Of a stretch of DNA of 64,000 bases, positions 1-12,131 are shown in pieces. This DNA comes from Pleodorina starrii (lineage: Eukaryota > Chlorophyta > Chlorophyceae > Chlamydomonadales > Volvocaceae): NCBI GenBank assembly GCA_030267565.1, contig BRXU01000004.1, forward strand, positions 7,580,001 through 7,644,000, given 5' to 3'. Below the pieces are notes generated by a model. The model was given only the letters and a program-made list of their open reading frames with translations, had not been told where the DNA came from and did not search any database. How positions within the stretch are numbered: the first letter of the stretch is position 1; every line of letters begins with the position of its first letter. A program made the position numbers and the translations under genes.

Positions 1-3000
1 AGTGCGCACACCTGCAACTGCTGCTGTACGACATACAGAAGGTGCTGCTGCTGCTGCTGCGGCGGCGGCGGTCCGGGCTCCCCCTCCTCCTCCTGCCCAT
101 CCTCCCCCGACGCCTCCCCGCGGGACTGACAACGGCTCCTCGGCGTGAGGGCCGCCGCCACCGCCCCCCAGGCCAGAGGCTGCGGCAGCGGCAGGTGCCC
201 CGCCGCCGCCGCCGCCGCCGCAGGTGCGGCCGGCACGGCAGCAACCGCGAGGTCGCTGGCCGCTGCGGCTCCCGCCCGGGTGGCCGCCGCTGCGCCGCCA
301 TCCGCTGCTGCTGCTGCTGCTTCCGCGAAGGGCTGGTTTGTTGCCGCCGTCTTGCGGGGCAGCAGCAGCTGTGGGACGCGCGCCTCCAGAGCACACATAA
401 GGCCCCGCATGGCTGGGACCTGGCGGATGGCGATAGCGATGAGGGGTGTGTCCGTGTTTGTGCGCGTGTGTGTTCTATTACTGATGGAAAGAGTGAGCCA
501 TGTTCGAACTTGGATTGGGATTGGGATATGGGGCGGTCGGTAGCGCGATGTGGGGCCCCCACGCTGCGGCGCGCCCTGCGATGCGGGTGTGGAGATGTAC
601 GGGAGGGCGCATGGGTACGGCAATCTTGCACGGCAGGCGGAGCATATACCATGCCGAGTTGCCGACAGCGAGCGAATGCATCTGTACGACATGTGCGACG
701 CGCAGAAATCACGCAAGCCGAGACGACGTCCCGTGTTGCGATTTGGACCAGACACAGGGAGGGGGCTCAAATGGGGGCCAGCGCTGATGATGGCCGTACC
801 TCGTGTGCAAAGATCTTGATCGCCGTACTGCCGTACAAGAACACGATTGCGTCGGCGCCCATCAGCGGTATGAGCTCCAGGGCGGTTGGCTCCAGGGGCT
901 GCAAGCAGCCGCCGCTGCTGATGCCAACGCCGCTGCCACCGCCGCTGCTGTCGCTCATGCTGATGACGCCGACGCTGCCATTGGCGCCATCGGCGGTGGC
1001 GGCAGCGCTGCCCCCGGCGCCGACCCGGCTGCTCTGCTGGCGGGCAATGACCCGCAGCACCTCCCGCCAGAAGCCGCCGTGGAGGTGCTTAAACAGGCAA
1101 TCCTGCGCACCGTCATGCGGAAGGCCGGCGTGGGCGTGCTTAATTTGGCAATCCCGGCTGACATTGAAACCAGCGCGGGTCTGGGCGGCTCTTCTCTTCT
1201 CCTCCTTTCGCCCACCCAGCCACGCACCCGCCCAACCACCCACCCAACCACCCAGCCACCCAGCCACCCACCCACCCCACCTGGATGACCGGCCGAGTGG
1301 CGGGCTGACTCAGCCACAGGCGCCTCAGCCAGCGACCCAGGATCCGCTCTCGCCGCCACACCGCCACCTCCGCGTACTCCAGCTCGCCGGGCCACAACAC
1401 ACCCAAGCCGGCCCACACCTCGCCGTCGCTGATATCCTCGCCGCCACCACCGTCGTGGCCGCCGCTGTCCAGCCGTGCCGCCAGCTGGCCGTTCGCGGCG
1501 GCGGCGCCGCCACCGCAAACGTTACCAGAGCTGCGCCCGACACCCTCTACCACCTGACCAGAGCGGGAGCTGAGATCCCCGCTGCCACCACCACCGCCGG
1601 CACCGGCACCGGCACCGGCGCCGCCGTCGACGTCGACGTCACCAGCATCGCTCGACGTCACCTGCCCGACTCGACCTCCCCCACCGGCCCCGCCCACCAG
1701 ACTCCGAAAGTAAAGCCCGCGCACCACGTGGCCGTTTTCCGCCTCCGCCCGAATGGGGGCCGGCGGCTGCTCCTCCCGCCTCGCCCTCTTCGCCGCTTTG
1801 GCACCGCCCTCGTCCAACCCCGGCCCCACACCCTCCTGACCCGCAACCGCATCCGCCTGGCGCTGACGCTGTCGCTGCGGCTGTCGCCGTCGCTGCCGCC
1901 GCTGGCTTGCCTGCTGCTGCTGCTGCCGCTGCTGCTCCTCAGCTGCCGCCAACCCCACCTCCTCCTCCCCCTCTCCCTCCTCTCCCTCTCCCTCCTCCTG
2001 ATCCGAATCCTGATCCTGATCCTGGATCGGCAGGTGCGGGTATTTGTCTACCCAGGTCGCCGCCTCGACCCGCGGGTCGTAGTAGGACAGCGGGTGCTGG
2101 TGGTATGCTGCGGAGCCGTCCGCCATGTAGCGCACCACTCGGCCCAGGTTGGCTTCCCCCACGTAGTTCTGGGTCACCGCCACGGAGGTCTCCAAATTGA
2201 GTACGCAGTGCCACCAGCCGCCGGGAACGAACACCACGTCGCCTGAGGAGGCAGAGGCGGAGGAGCAGGCGGTGGAGGAGGCGGAGGCGGTGGAGGAGGG
2301 GGAGGGGGTGGCGGTGGCGCCAGGGTTGTTGCCAGTGCAGTGCGAAAATGGGGAATTGGGCGAGGGCGGGGTGCGAAAAGGGTCAGGACAGGACGGGACG
2401 GGACGGAAGGACGGAGGAGGGGAGGCGGGCGGCGAGGCGGCATAGAGCGGCGAGGAAGGGTGGCGAGACGATTGGCGTGGCGAGCCAAGAGAAGGCGCCG
2501 GGCCGGGCAAGGCAACGAGGGGTTGGGGGTGCCAACGCAGGGCAAGGCAGGGGCAGGGCAAGGCAAGGGGCAAAAACGGCGGTAATTCGCAAAGACGGCG
2601 CTCGCTCGCTCCAGAGGCTCCAAAGGTGTCCAGTGTACACCAGATCACCCCACGCGGCTGTCTCGTCCAGTTCAGTGCGTAACGCCCCGCCCCTCCCCGC
2701 CCCTCCGCGCCCTCGCCCAGACATCCACCCACCCACTCAGTACTGTCCTGTACCGCTCAGCACTGGCGTCCTGTCCGCCACCCACCCACCCACCCACCCA
2801 CCCACCCACCCATCCACCCACCCGGGTTCTGCAGCAGCTCTATGGGCCTCAGCTCGGGTGGCAGTGCGGGATACACCTCAAGGAACCACTGGAGGGAAGT
2901 CAGGCAGTCGTCGGCGGGATGAGCCTCCTCGCCGTTGCCGTCGTCGTCCAGGACCACTCCGGGCGGCCGCACGTGAGGGGGGTACAGAGCCCAGCGCTTG

Positions 3001-6000
3001 CGGCCTGGAGGGCGGTGGGGAGCGAGGCGAGCAGGGACGGGCCAGGGAGGGCAGGCGGGCGTGCGGGCTGCGGGTCAGGCTGCATTGCCGGCTCGGTTCA
3101 TCGATCGGCGCTGGAGCTCGCTCCCCGAAATGTTCTGGATCTGATATCGCACCCGACACCCTGCCCCGCCTTGACGTGCTGTCGCTGCAGTGCAGTGCAG
3201 TGCAGTGCAGTGCAGTGCAGTGCAGTGCAGGTTGGTCTGGCGGCGGTCGCAGTCCGACTGGTACAGCCAGGCAGCCAGGCAGCCAGGCAGCCGGGCTGGC
3301 CTGACCCGGTCCCCCAACACAACCAACCCCAGTAGCAGTACCCGTGCAGATGCCCTCAGAAACCCGCAGGGGGGCCGCACACGCAGCCAGCCAGGCAGCC
3401 AGCCAGGCAGCCAGCCAGACAGCCAGTTAGCCAGTCAGCCAGGCAGCCAGTCATGGATGGTTGTCTCACCCGACAGCAGCGCGTTCCAAGCGGATGTGAG
3501 GGCGGGGTCCACATGCCAGGAGGCCCCCGACCTGGCGGGGCCCAGAACCAGCCACCGGTAGTGGGGCCGAGCGCCCTGAAGCTCTGAATAGTAGTCCTGG
3601 CGGGGGGGGGGCGGGAGGGCAGCGAGGAGGGGGGCAGGGAGGAGGCAGGGGAGGGGAAGGGAGGGTAACAAGTATGAAGCAGCAGCGATGAAATGGGAAG
3701 GCGACAGCGGCAGCGGCAGTGGCAGCGGCAGCGGTCAAGACAGCAGAGCACCCTCCACAGCGCCCCCGCATCCCCCTTTTTGAGATCAAACGATGAAGAC
3801 GCAAACCAGGAGGGAGCGCCGCCGACGACCCGCCGAAAAGCCTCCCATGAGGTGCGGTGCGGTGCGGTGCGGTGCGAGGTGAGGTGAGGTGTGGGGCGTG
3901 TCGATCATGACTCTTCGTACAGACCCGTCACTCCCCCCCGACCGCCCCCCCAACCTGCCTGAGCAAACACGTGCGGCACGTCGTACAGCTTCCTCATGCC
4001 GGGCGCAGACTCCGCAAAGGTGGCGTCAAAGACGTACAGCGGCTCTTCATCGGCCTTCGGGGGGTACCGTAGTGGGGAGGGGCGTGCGGCGGAAGGGACG
4101 CGATCCCGTCATGTTCGCGCCCTGGTTGCTGACCCGCGGGTCATTAATTACACCTCCTCAAACCCACTTTCCAGGATAGATTATCAAACGCTCCCGGGAA
4201 TCATGCAGGGCGGCACGGCGGTCCCCGGCGTTCCCTGGGGCCTCCACTGACCCACGGGTCATCCCCGCCCGCCCGCCCGCCTGCCCGCCTCCCCTTTCCT
4301 CTCCTCTCACCCCTTCAACCCTCCATCCCATCTCCCCTCACCTGTCGGGCCATGTAGTCCACGTAGGCGGGCAGCGTCATGAGCGCCCTCCCCCCGTGTG
4401 GCTTGGACACCTTGAACAGGGCGGAGGGGAAGGACGCGGACAGCGCGGGCAGCGACCAGGCGGACACTGCATGGAGGCGGGGAGGCGGTGAAGGGGGCAG
4501 GAGGCGGGGGAGGGGGTAAAAAGGAAATACCGCAGCAGAGAAGTAGGGGGGGAAGGGGGCGGGGAGGGAGGGGTGGGAGGGGTGGGACGCATGGCTGGAG
4601 ACACAAGGTGGCAGATCGGTACCGCGACAAGGTACCGCCACAAGGGGGGGCGACCCTGAGGGACACAGCGCCACAACATGATGCCACACAGGGAGCGGGG
4701 GGGGGGCGGGGGGCATGGGGCCACGGGGCGAGCGAGGACAGGACTGGACAGGATTGGACAGGATTGGACAGGACGTGACAACCCCCCCGAGGCACCTCAG
4801 TTCGACCCTTCATATCCTTCCGCATTCCGAATTCCGAATTCCGCATGTCAAGGAAGGGCTGTGCCCCTCCCCACCCCCGAAGGTAACCCCCATCTCCGGT
4901 CGCCCGGCTCGCCCGGCTGATCTCGTCCTCCCCCCGCCCTTCCCCGACGCCGGCACGGGCCGCGCTTCCGCCGCCTGCCGCCGCTTCCGCCGCCTGCCAC
5001 CGCTGCGCCGGCGACTAGCGCTGCTGCGGCGACTAGCGCTGCTGCCCCCGGGGCACCCACCTGGCCACCCGTCCGTCAGCCCACCCAGCAGTACCGGCAG
5101 GCCGGGTCTGTCGTACTGCCGTACGAACTCCCCCGGCGACATGGCCGCTGCGTCCACCCGGTCCATGGTGGCGGCCCCGGGGGGCGGCAGGAAGGAGGTG
5201 AGGTCCACGTGACAGCGGTACCAGCGCTTGTACAGGAACAGGGAGGACAGGCCGGGCAGAGGCGGCAGAGGCCGGCCCGCCGCCTCCACCGCCTCAGGCG
5301 GCACGGCTTTGGCGGAGTAGGTGGCCAGGGCGGTTTGCCGCCAGTTGGCCTGCGTGAGCACGTGTTTGTGTGCGTATGTGTGTGCGTATGCGCAGGTGTG
5401 TTGGTGTCACCCAGGGGAGGAGTGCCAAGGGTCGGGGTGTAGCGGCTGAGGCGGGTCGCAGCAGCCGGAGGGAGGGGGGGTTGGACTCCGGAGTGTTTTG
5501 CGCGCTTCAATCCGCTGCGGGGCGTCGATGATCACAATGTTCCTCAGGCTTACATTTTTGAAATGGGCCCGGCTATTGTACACGTCGCCGTATGTATGTC
5601 TCCCCGGGGTTCAGATACGGTTGATCACTCTGCTGCGTGCGCGCGTGAATCAGCGCAACTCGGCGAGGCGGGTCGATCTGCCCCGGGGAGTTGGTGGGTA
5701 GCGGCAGCGGTTGGGGACCCCGAAAGGTCGTTTCCAATTCCAGCCGTTAGAGACACCCAACCCGCAATCCGAGTTAGCTCACCTTGTACTCCACGACGCC
5801 CTCATGCAGCTTAAGACAGAGACCTAGCCACAGCGGCTCCTCGCATGCAAACACGTGCAGGATACGGCTGCAGCAGGAAAGCCGCACAACGTCCTCCAGA
5901 TCAAGTAGAAAGGTGATGTAGGAGATCAGGTGATCGTGGAGGACGGCCATGTCTCCCAGCCCGTTCCGTCGGAGCTCCACATCCGCTTGCGCCACCTGAT

Positions 6001-6004
6001 CCAT
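1..6004 (-). CDS. F-box / JmjC-domain oxygenase (JMJ21/JMJD6-like), partial at left edge
   Basis: Eight coding exons close in phase: 6004-5783, 5349-5061, 4466-4342, 4054-3959, 3596-3470, 3004-2822, 2242-1281, 1102-800 (769 residues). A further exon at about 418-12 is likely, and one between 800 and 418 may be unresolved. Residues 20-65 look like an F-box. Residues 75-370 are a JmjC fold: [17 protein letters not shown] (about 271) supplies the HxD iron ligands and [12 protein letters not shown] (about 348) the distal histidine, so the site looks intact. A Gln/Arg/Glu/Gly-rich insert follows (about 410-600). The block [18 protein letters not shown] resembles the first strands of the phosphotransferase-like domain that ends plant JMJ21. 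Family members are 2-oxoglutarate/Fe(II) hydroxylases or demethylases, usually nuclear; the substrate cannot be read here. The start is the ATG at 6004; the in-frame GTG upstream was not used. Intron 4 appears to use a GC donor. Confidence 0.85.
2779..2824. repeat. (CCCA)n tandem array at a 5' splice site
   Basis: About eleven tetranucleotide copies. On the gene (minus) strand it reads GGGT repeats that begin at the intron donor next to 2822. Confidence 0.9.
3187..3229. repeat. (GCAGT)n pentanucleotide array
   Basis: About eight to nine near-perfect GCAGT copies inside an intron of the JmjC gene. Confidence 0.95.
3262..3455. repeat. AGCCAGGC-type tandem repeats, two blocks
   Basis: Blocks at about 3262-3297 and 3383-3455 are built from CAGCCAGGCAGC variants, in the same intron as the GCAGT array. 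Confidence 0.85.
4516..4543 (+). repeat. Dispersed ACCGCAGCGGAG element, copy 1 (variant)
   Basis: Reads GTAAAAAGGAAATACCGCAG followed by CAGAGAAG. It lies in the second intron of the JmjC gene, antisense to that gene, about 50 nt from the acceptor. Confidence 0.7.
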
Positions 6005-6356
6005 GCCCACTCTTGAAAAGGTTCAACGTCAATAACTTAAAACCCGAGCCCCAGTGAACGCGGGACAGATGCGGAAGGAACTTCAAAGAAAGCTGGCGTG
6101 TACGCAGGCGTACACGTCGATTGTGACAAAGTCTGGTAGTTGAAGCAGCTTTAGTATTTCAGTGTTGAATATCAGCCCGCAACTTAAGATAAATGACTCT
6201 AGGTGCGCTTGATGATAGGTTCCGCCATGTGGTTCCGGGCATCCGGGGACGGCGACAGGTGCCAGCTTCCTGCCGGTGGTTGACCGTTGGAACCCGCGCG
6301 CAGCGAGCCAGCGACATGAACCACGGACCCACAATAAGCTGCAGTTCAATAAAAAG
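6005..6356. promoter_or_regulatory. Divergent promoter region, JmjC gene / PAP2 gene
   Basis: There are 352 bp between the two start codons, AT-richer than the flanks. No clear TATA box is seen. Both 5' UTRs and promoters must lie here unless upstream non-coding exons exist. Confidence 0.55.
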
Positions 6357-8144
6357 ATGAGACTGAAATATCAGAGGACGCAGTGTAGGGCCGGCTCACT
6401 GCGTGCTCCGCAGCGTGTGTTTTCCTTGCGGCGCCCCAGGCTCCGTCTGCACGCATCCCAGCCATCGAGCAGCTCTCCATCAACTGCTTCTTTAATATCT
6501 GTGAGGGATGACCCGCTGGATCTACCTGCCACGGAGCTGGTGTCCGTCGCGGAGCCAACCACCATTGACCCGACGATGCCCAAGGCGCCTTCGGTCGCAT
6601 TCAGCAGCCCTGTCAGCCATCCATCTTTCTTTATAATTGGACTCACGGTCTACAGCATGGTAGCGATGGATGTCTTCTACCCCGACGGCCTACACCTACT
6701 ACAACCGGTGGACCAGGCCATCCACCAGGCCGTGCTGGAAAACATCGACCCCGCCCTCCGGCGACAGCTCTTTGGCAACGTAGTCAGCAACGTTTGGAGC
6801 CTGGCCAGCAGCGTGGGATGGATTTTTGCCACCGCGACTGCGCTGGTGGGTGGGTGGGTGACTGACCCATGTTGCCGTGTACCTCCTTACTCACGTATAC
6901 CTTCGCCCGAGATGCTACCTTTCCCACGTCACGACGGGGAGTTGTAAAGGGACATGGAGAAAGCCCATAATGCTGCACACCTACCCACCTACGACGTATG
7001 TAAACGTGGAAGGCCCTCTCCGGGGGGGCAAGCAGCGCAGCAGCGCGGCACGCCGTCCGGGTTCCGCCCGTCAACCCTATGTTCCTCCCGCCCACGTCCG
7101 ATGGGCACGCTCACTCACCTCACGAGCAAGTGGCCTCGACCTGAACGTGGACATTCACACACCCTCCCCGGTCCCCGCACATACACAGCAGCGTCCAAAT
7201 CGTCTTCCGCATCCGACGTGCCCCAACAACCCGCAACCCCCGGTCTTCCCGCCCGCCGGTCTCCGTCCCCGCAGAGCCGTCGCAACCCGCTTGCGTGGCA
7301 GTCCTGCGCGCTGGGCTGGGCGCTTTGGATCTTCGGGGTGGGCCCCATCGAGCACGACCCAGCTCTGATGGAGGCGCTCAAGGACGGCTTTGGTCGGGCG
7401 CGTCCCTCCCCCGTGCACCGCACTGCCTCCTTCCCCAGCGGCCACACCGCCTGCGCGGTGCTGCTGGTCGGGGCGCTGCTGTTCGTACTGCTGCCGGTGG
7501 TGTACGGCAGCAAGCCCGGCAAAGGCGGCGGCGGCAGTGGCGGTGTGAGCAGGGGAGATGGCGAGGAGGGCGAAGCCGCCGTCGTCGGTTCTGGAGGCGG
7601 CGCAGGCGGCAAGGGGAGTCACCCGATCTTTGACGCCATCTACTCGGTGCAGGTGCGCATGTGTGCGTGGAGCATTGGTGCATTGGTGCATTTGTGCTGC
7701 TTCCCGTATGGGGTAGAGATACACGGCAGGAAGCTCTCACCCTTACCCATACCCTTCTGGTACCTTCAGGTTTCCTTTCCTTTTAGATTCTTGACTTTCA
7801 GCCAGTGTGTCAGCGCGTGTGTGTCAGCCATTGTGTGTCAGCTACTCAGCTTGCTTACTCGGACTGACTGTTTACTGCCACCCTTGCTTCCCTTGCTTCC
7901 CCTCCTCCTCCTCCTCCTCCTCCTCCTGCACGCCCCGCAGTTCTCGTGGGGACTGTGGGCCGCATCCGCTCTGACCACCATCGTCGGCCGGGTGGGAGTG
8001 GACGCGCACTGGCTGAGCGACACGCTGGCGGGGGCGGCGCTGAGCGTGGCGCTGGTTTCGGGGCTGGCGAGCGCTACGGAGCGACTGGCGGGCGGGGCGG
8101 CAGGGGGCGGGGATGGGGGCAAGAACGCCTTAAGGGGCGATTGA
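6357..8144 (+). CDS. PAP2-superfamily lipid phosphate phosphatase, predicted plastid-targeted
   Basis: Three exons, 6357-6845, 7275-7652 and 7941-8144, join in phase 0 to 356 residues. All three phosphatase signatures are present: K-x6-RP in KDGFGRARP, PSGH in TASFPSGHTA, and R-x5-H-x3-D in GRVGVDAHWLSD, where Gly replaces the usual Ser before Arg. Hydrophobic helices surround them, as expected of an integral membrane enzyme removing phosphate from phosphatidate or similar lipids. The first 45 residues are Arg/Ser-rich and nearly acid-free (VFSLRRPRLRLHAS), a typical algal transit peptide, so a chloroplast envelope location is inferred. A Gly/Glu-rich loop of about 35 residues separates motifs 2 and 3. 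A GTG at 6276 is in frame but the ATG at 6357 was chosen. Intron 1 starts with GTGGGTGGGTGGGTG. Confidence 0.88.
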
Positions 8145-8978
8145 AGGGGGCAAGCTGAGGTTCTTTGTATAAAATGGGGGCGAGCTGGGCGGGTGGACGT
8201 TGGCTGCGGGAATGAGGCTTTGGTGTCTGACAGGAGCAGCTGTGTGGAGGCGAAGGGATCTGTGGGAAATGACCGGTCATTAACTCAAGGCGAAGATGCA
8301 GAGAAAGAGAGAGAGGAGAACGAATGAGAGTGAGTGGAGGAAGGCGCCGGGATGGCGTTGGCGGACTGGTGACGAGGACAGGGCGCCGTATTGGGCAGTT
8401 AGTGACAGAGTGTTTAGGGGGGGGGGGTGATTTGCGCGTGCGCAGTAGGCCGGGCAACACACACGTGTGACCTTGGGGTAGGGAGGCGCCCGAAGGCAGC
8501 AGGCAGCGGGACTTCTCGGGCGCGATAGCGGTGATGGCTGTGAGGCCGGGTGAGCCTGCGGGCAGCGTGCGGGATCCTTTGTTGGGACTTGTTTGGTCTG
8601 GACTGGACTGGAGCATTGTCGTTATCTCGTTTCTTAACCTTGCCGTCGTACGCCCGTTACGTCCGTACACGTGCTCGTACTGCTGTGCGTGCGCTAAGCT
8701 GACTTGCCCACTGGGACATACATACAGCCCCGGAAATGAAAATGACACGTGGGGGCGTATCCTCGTGACGGCTGTTGTGCTGGCGTCGTACCATATATGG
8801 GCAACGCAGCAACACGAAGACGCGCGCAGATACAATTAAATTGCTGACAGAGCGGCCCTTGGCGCCTTTCTGTTCAAAGGCACAAGGCCGCAGGACACCC
8901 CCGTATTTACGTTCCCATTTAAACTCGAATACAGTTACCGGTACGTCTCCTCGCGCGCAATGCAACTGCCCATCTTTG

Positions 8979-8983
8979 TTACA
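8979..8983 (-). terminator. Candidate TGTAA poly(A) signal, flavin reductase gene
   Basis: Only minus-strand TGTAA noticed downstream of the stop at 9777; it implies an ~800-nt 3' UTR. Confidence 0.35.
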
Positions 8984-9610
8984 TGCGCAGATACATACAC
9001 CCTCCAGGCTTGTTACGGCAACCGGCCTCCTGTGAGCGCCACAGAGCACAGACCAACCCATGCACCCGCGCATGAACCTCGACCGGGTAGCTCCCTTCCC
9101 TTCCCTCCCCGCACAGCCCTACCAGCGCCGCCCCCCCCTCCGTGTGTGCGTGCATGCGGGTCGCAGCATTCGACAGCTCCATGCGCTGCCTCCGGTTCGA
9201 AACCCGCAATTCGCAGTCCAGCGTGGGGCGGCCAACTCCGTGGGGCCAACCCCCCAGCTGCGGTCCACACACCGGGACCCATCCCCCTCAATACTCTCCC
9301 CCCGCTTCTCTTCGCATCGCAGGCCGTCAGTGTTAGGGGCTGTGTGCACCGTTAGGCAATCCTTTGGATCCTGATAAACCCCTAATACAGATTCATGGCG
9401 TTCTAAGCTCACAGGCCGTGTCCTCAGCGCCTCACTCCCTCGCGCCCCGCCCCTCGGGCTCCACTAAGTAGGGCACACGCGCTGGGCTGACGTTCGATTC
9501 CCCAAAGGGGCGGGCGGTGATTTCAACACATGACGCTGCCAGCGCCCCCCCTCCCTCAGGAAGCCAGCAAGCGCACCACACCAGCACACAGAGCGTCCGT
9601 CCGTCCGCAG

Positions 9611-9615
9611 TGTAA
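9611..9615 (+). terminator. Candidate TGTAA poly(A) signal, PAP2 gene
   Basis: First plus-strand TGTAA noticed after the PAP2 stop, about 1.47 kb downstream; use is unproven. Confidence 0.3.
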
Positions 9616-9776
9616 CTAAACTTCTGCTCCCAGCTAACCTCTTGCCTTCACTACCTGTCCTCAGGGCCCCCACCGACAGCTACTACTACTACTTCGACGA
9701 CACCTAGCATGTGTAGGATACGTCCAGGTTCACAACTGTATTCGAGCCCTTATCCTGGCCCCACCGACAGCAGCTA

Positions 9777-12131
9777 TCATGACGACGACGACACCTTGGG
9801 CGCGACGGGCTTGGAGCTGGCGGGGTACTTGCCGTCCTTGTCGGGCCGAGGCATGTCGTACAGTTCCGTACAGCGTGCGTAGGTGACGCCGCCGCACCTC
9901 GCCACGGGCGCCAGTCGCGCCAGGTCCACCGTGAGGCGGCCCGAGGGGGAGCGACCGGCGACGGCGGGCGAGACGTGGAAGGCCACCACTTGGCCGATCA
10001 CTATGGAAGTGGTGACGGTTCCGGAGCTGCGCGCAACCGCGGACACACGGCGGATACCGTATTGGCAGCGGGTGCGGAAGTTGGGCGGAAATCGTGTGTT
10101 GGGTGTGGCTCGGGAGAGTGGGCACTTGCAGTCAGCGTCGTAAGGCAGGGGCGTGGCTGGGCAGGAGTCTCAACACGAGGAGCTTGGAGCCGCCCCTGGG
10201 TATAGACTTGGCCCGTGGGGTATAAAGAGAATTTCGCAGCGGAGAAGGAGACGGCGTTAGCGAACGGACCCAGAACCCGGGGGGCGGGCGGGCGCGGCCC
10301 ACCCAGCCAGCTTCCGTGCATCAAAAGGCCAAAGAGGGTTGAGTGTGCCGGAGGGGGGTCCCGACCGACCCACGGGTCCTGGCGCACCTGTCGTGCACCC
10401 GATGTATGTCCCGCAGCACGCACTCCATGTGAACCGCCGACTCGGCCACCCGGGGGGGCTTGACCTGAAGGGAGGGGGGCGCGGGATTAGAGTGGGAACA
10501 GAGTGCGCGAGCGAGGAGACGAATCCGGCGCCCAATGCTGAAGAGCCCCAGCCCGACTGCTGTAGAGCCCCAGCCCGAACTTGGCAACAAGGCGCACAGC
10601 GCTGCAGGACTCGCAGCTCTGCCGCACCCCGAGGTCTGCCACGACCGCCCTCCCTGCCTCCCTCCCTGCCCACTCCTGCACGCTGCCCTGGGCTTTTTAG
10701 ATCACCCACACGCCTGGGTGTCTCCCCACCCAGTTAAACCAGCCTGTCCGTACCCGTACTCGTACCCGTACCGGTGCCTCCGTATGTCTTACCTTGGTGG
10801 AGGGCAGCGGCGTGAGCCCCGCCAGCCTCATCTCGTCCACACCCGGGGGGTAGTCCCCGCACGTGTGGTTGGCCGCCTCCACGAACCACTCGCTGGTGAT
10901 GTTGACCACGAACTCGCTGGGAAGAGAGGTCAGGACAGGGAGAGGGACAGGGAGAGAGAAGGTCGTCAAAAGGGAAAAGGGGCAGGGAAAAATTGGGTAA
11001 GAGGGGAAGTGAAATGTGCGTTGGACGGCGGGGGGGGGTCCGGAGTCCGGAGTCTGGAGGGTAGGTGTGGGGTGGAGGTGGGGGGTAGGTGTGGGGTTGA
11101 GGTGGAGGCGAGGGGAGGCTCAGGGGCGCAAGGCGGGGGGCAGGCGGCAGGGATCGGGGAAAGGGGAGCGAGTTGGGGAAAGGGCAGAGCACACGCGTCC
11201 CTCTCTCTGCGGGCAGAGCAGCCTGAAGCTCACGCTGAGGGGCGCGCTTGCGAAGGCAGTGGACAGGAAGCCGTTCCGGGTGTGCAAGTCAGCTTCTTCC
11301 TCACCCGGTTTGTTCGATGTTCCGCAGCGTGTCCTTCTTGCCTTCGGGCCGGGAGGCGGAGTGGCACAGCCCGATCGCCACGGTTGGCGGATTGAATCCT
11401 GGGGCAAAGGGCGGCGTGATCCGCGGGGGCAGACCAGGGCGCAGGACCAGGTCTGGAAGGGGCTTCTGCCCGGGCGGTTAGTTGGTCCCGCGCCAAGCCC
11501 TACTTCGGAACCAACTGACGTGGCACATCATGAAATCACAGCGCAAGCCTCTCACAAATCATCACAGCATCCTTGATCATGCAATTTATAACAGTATCTC
11601 GATGTAGATGTGCTTTCGTGGCCTACCCATGGCATTGAAAAAGCTGTAGGGTGAAAGATTCACAGCGCCCGACTCGTCCACTGAAGAAATGAAAGCTACA
11701 GGTCGGGGCACAGCCGCTGAAATGACGAGCGGGTAGACTTCAGACGCGGGCAGCGCCGAGGGGTCCACCAGCAAGAACTCCCCAGCTCCAGGCAGCGGGC
11801 AGGGCTGTGGGGCACCTGGCTTCCATTCCGTATGAGGTGGAGATACCACTCTCGCGGGCTGCCAGGCTGGCTCTGGGGCTGGTAACGGGTGCGAACCATT
11901 CGCTTGCGTGCAATCCTCCGAGTCGCGCTGCGTCCGACGACGTCCGAGAAAGCGGGCTACTCCTTCCCTGGCACCAATAGTAACGGCAACGCCCAGCGTA
12001 AATGCGCCCAAAAGTGCGAACGCCATGCCCTTGGCGGGCTCACGACCGTTTGTCGTCGGAAAGTGCAGTCGACAAGCAAGTGAATCAAAGCGCCTCTTGC
12101 GTGTGTACAGGTAAGGCAGAACAGCAACCAT
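9777..12131 (-). CDS. Flavin reductase-like FMN-binding domain protein
   Basis: Five exons (12131-11627, 11398-11305, 10916-10793, 10464-10388, 10026-9777) close in phase to 349 residues. The joined sequence reads PRPVAFISSVDESGAVNLSP, then NAMGFNPPTVAIG, then KKDTLRNIEQTGEFVVNITS, the conserved order of the flavin reductase / DIM6-NTAB flavoprotein fold that binds FMN, followed by GQVVAFHV and LARCGG-like blocks. The family reduces or uses flavin; the electron partner is unknown. Residues 36-55 (MAFALLGAFTLGVAVTIG) are hydrophobic and preceded by a basic 35-residue leader, so a membrane anchor or organelle targeting peptide is inferred. A start at 12026 (314 residues) is a real alternative. 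It lies tandem to and downstream of CCZ1. Confidence 0.87.
10220..10247 (+). repeat. Dispersed CGCAGCGGAGAAGG element, copy 2
   Basis: GTATAAAGAGAATTTCGCAG then CGGAGAAGG, within the last intron of the flavin reductase gene, antisense to it. Confidence 0.7.

Larger units (their letters stand above)
8145..9776. other. Convergent intergenic region with 3' UTRs
   Basis: No coding region is supported. It should hold the 3' UTRs of the PAP2 gene (+) and the flavin reductase gene (-). TGTAA occurs on + at 9611-9615 and on - at 8979-8983. If both are used, the two transcripts overlap by several hundred bases. Confidence 0.5.

Noticed and set aside
42..2246. Long plus-strand frame opposite the JmjC gene
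   Set aside because: Arg/Pro/Leu-rich antisense shadow of GC-rich exons; the minus strand carries conserved JmjC blocks and splice sites.
3850..3892. GGTGC repeats as a possible regulatory array
   Set aside because: Short degenerate microsatellite in an intron with no other copies of interest.
6276..6356. GTG-initiated N-terminal extension of the PAP2 protein
   Set aside because: Nuclear genes start at ATG; the ATG at 6357 directly precedes a plausible transit peptide.
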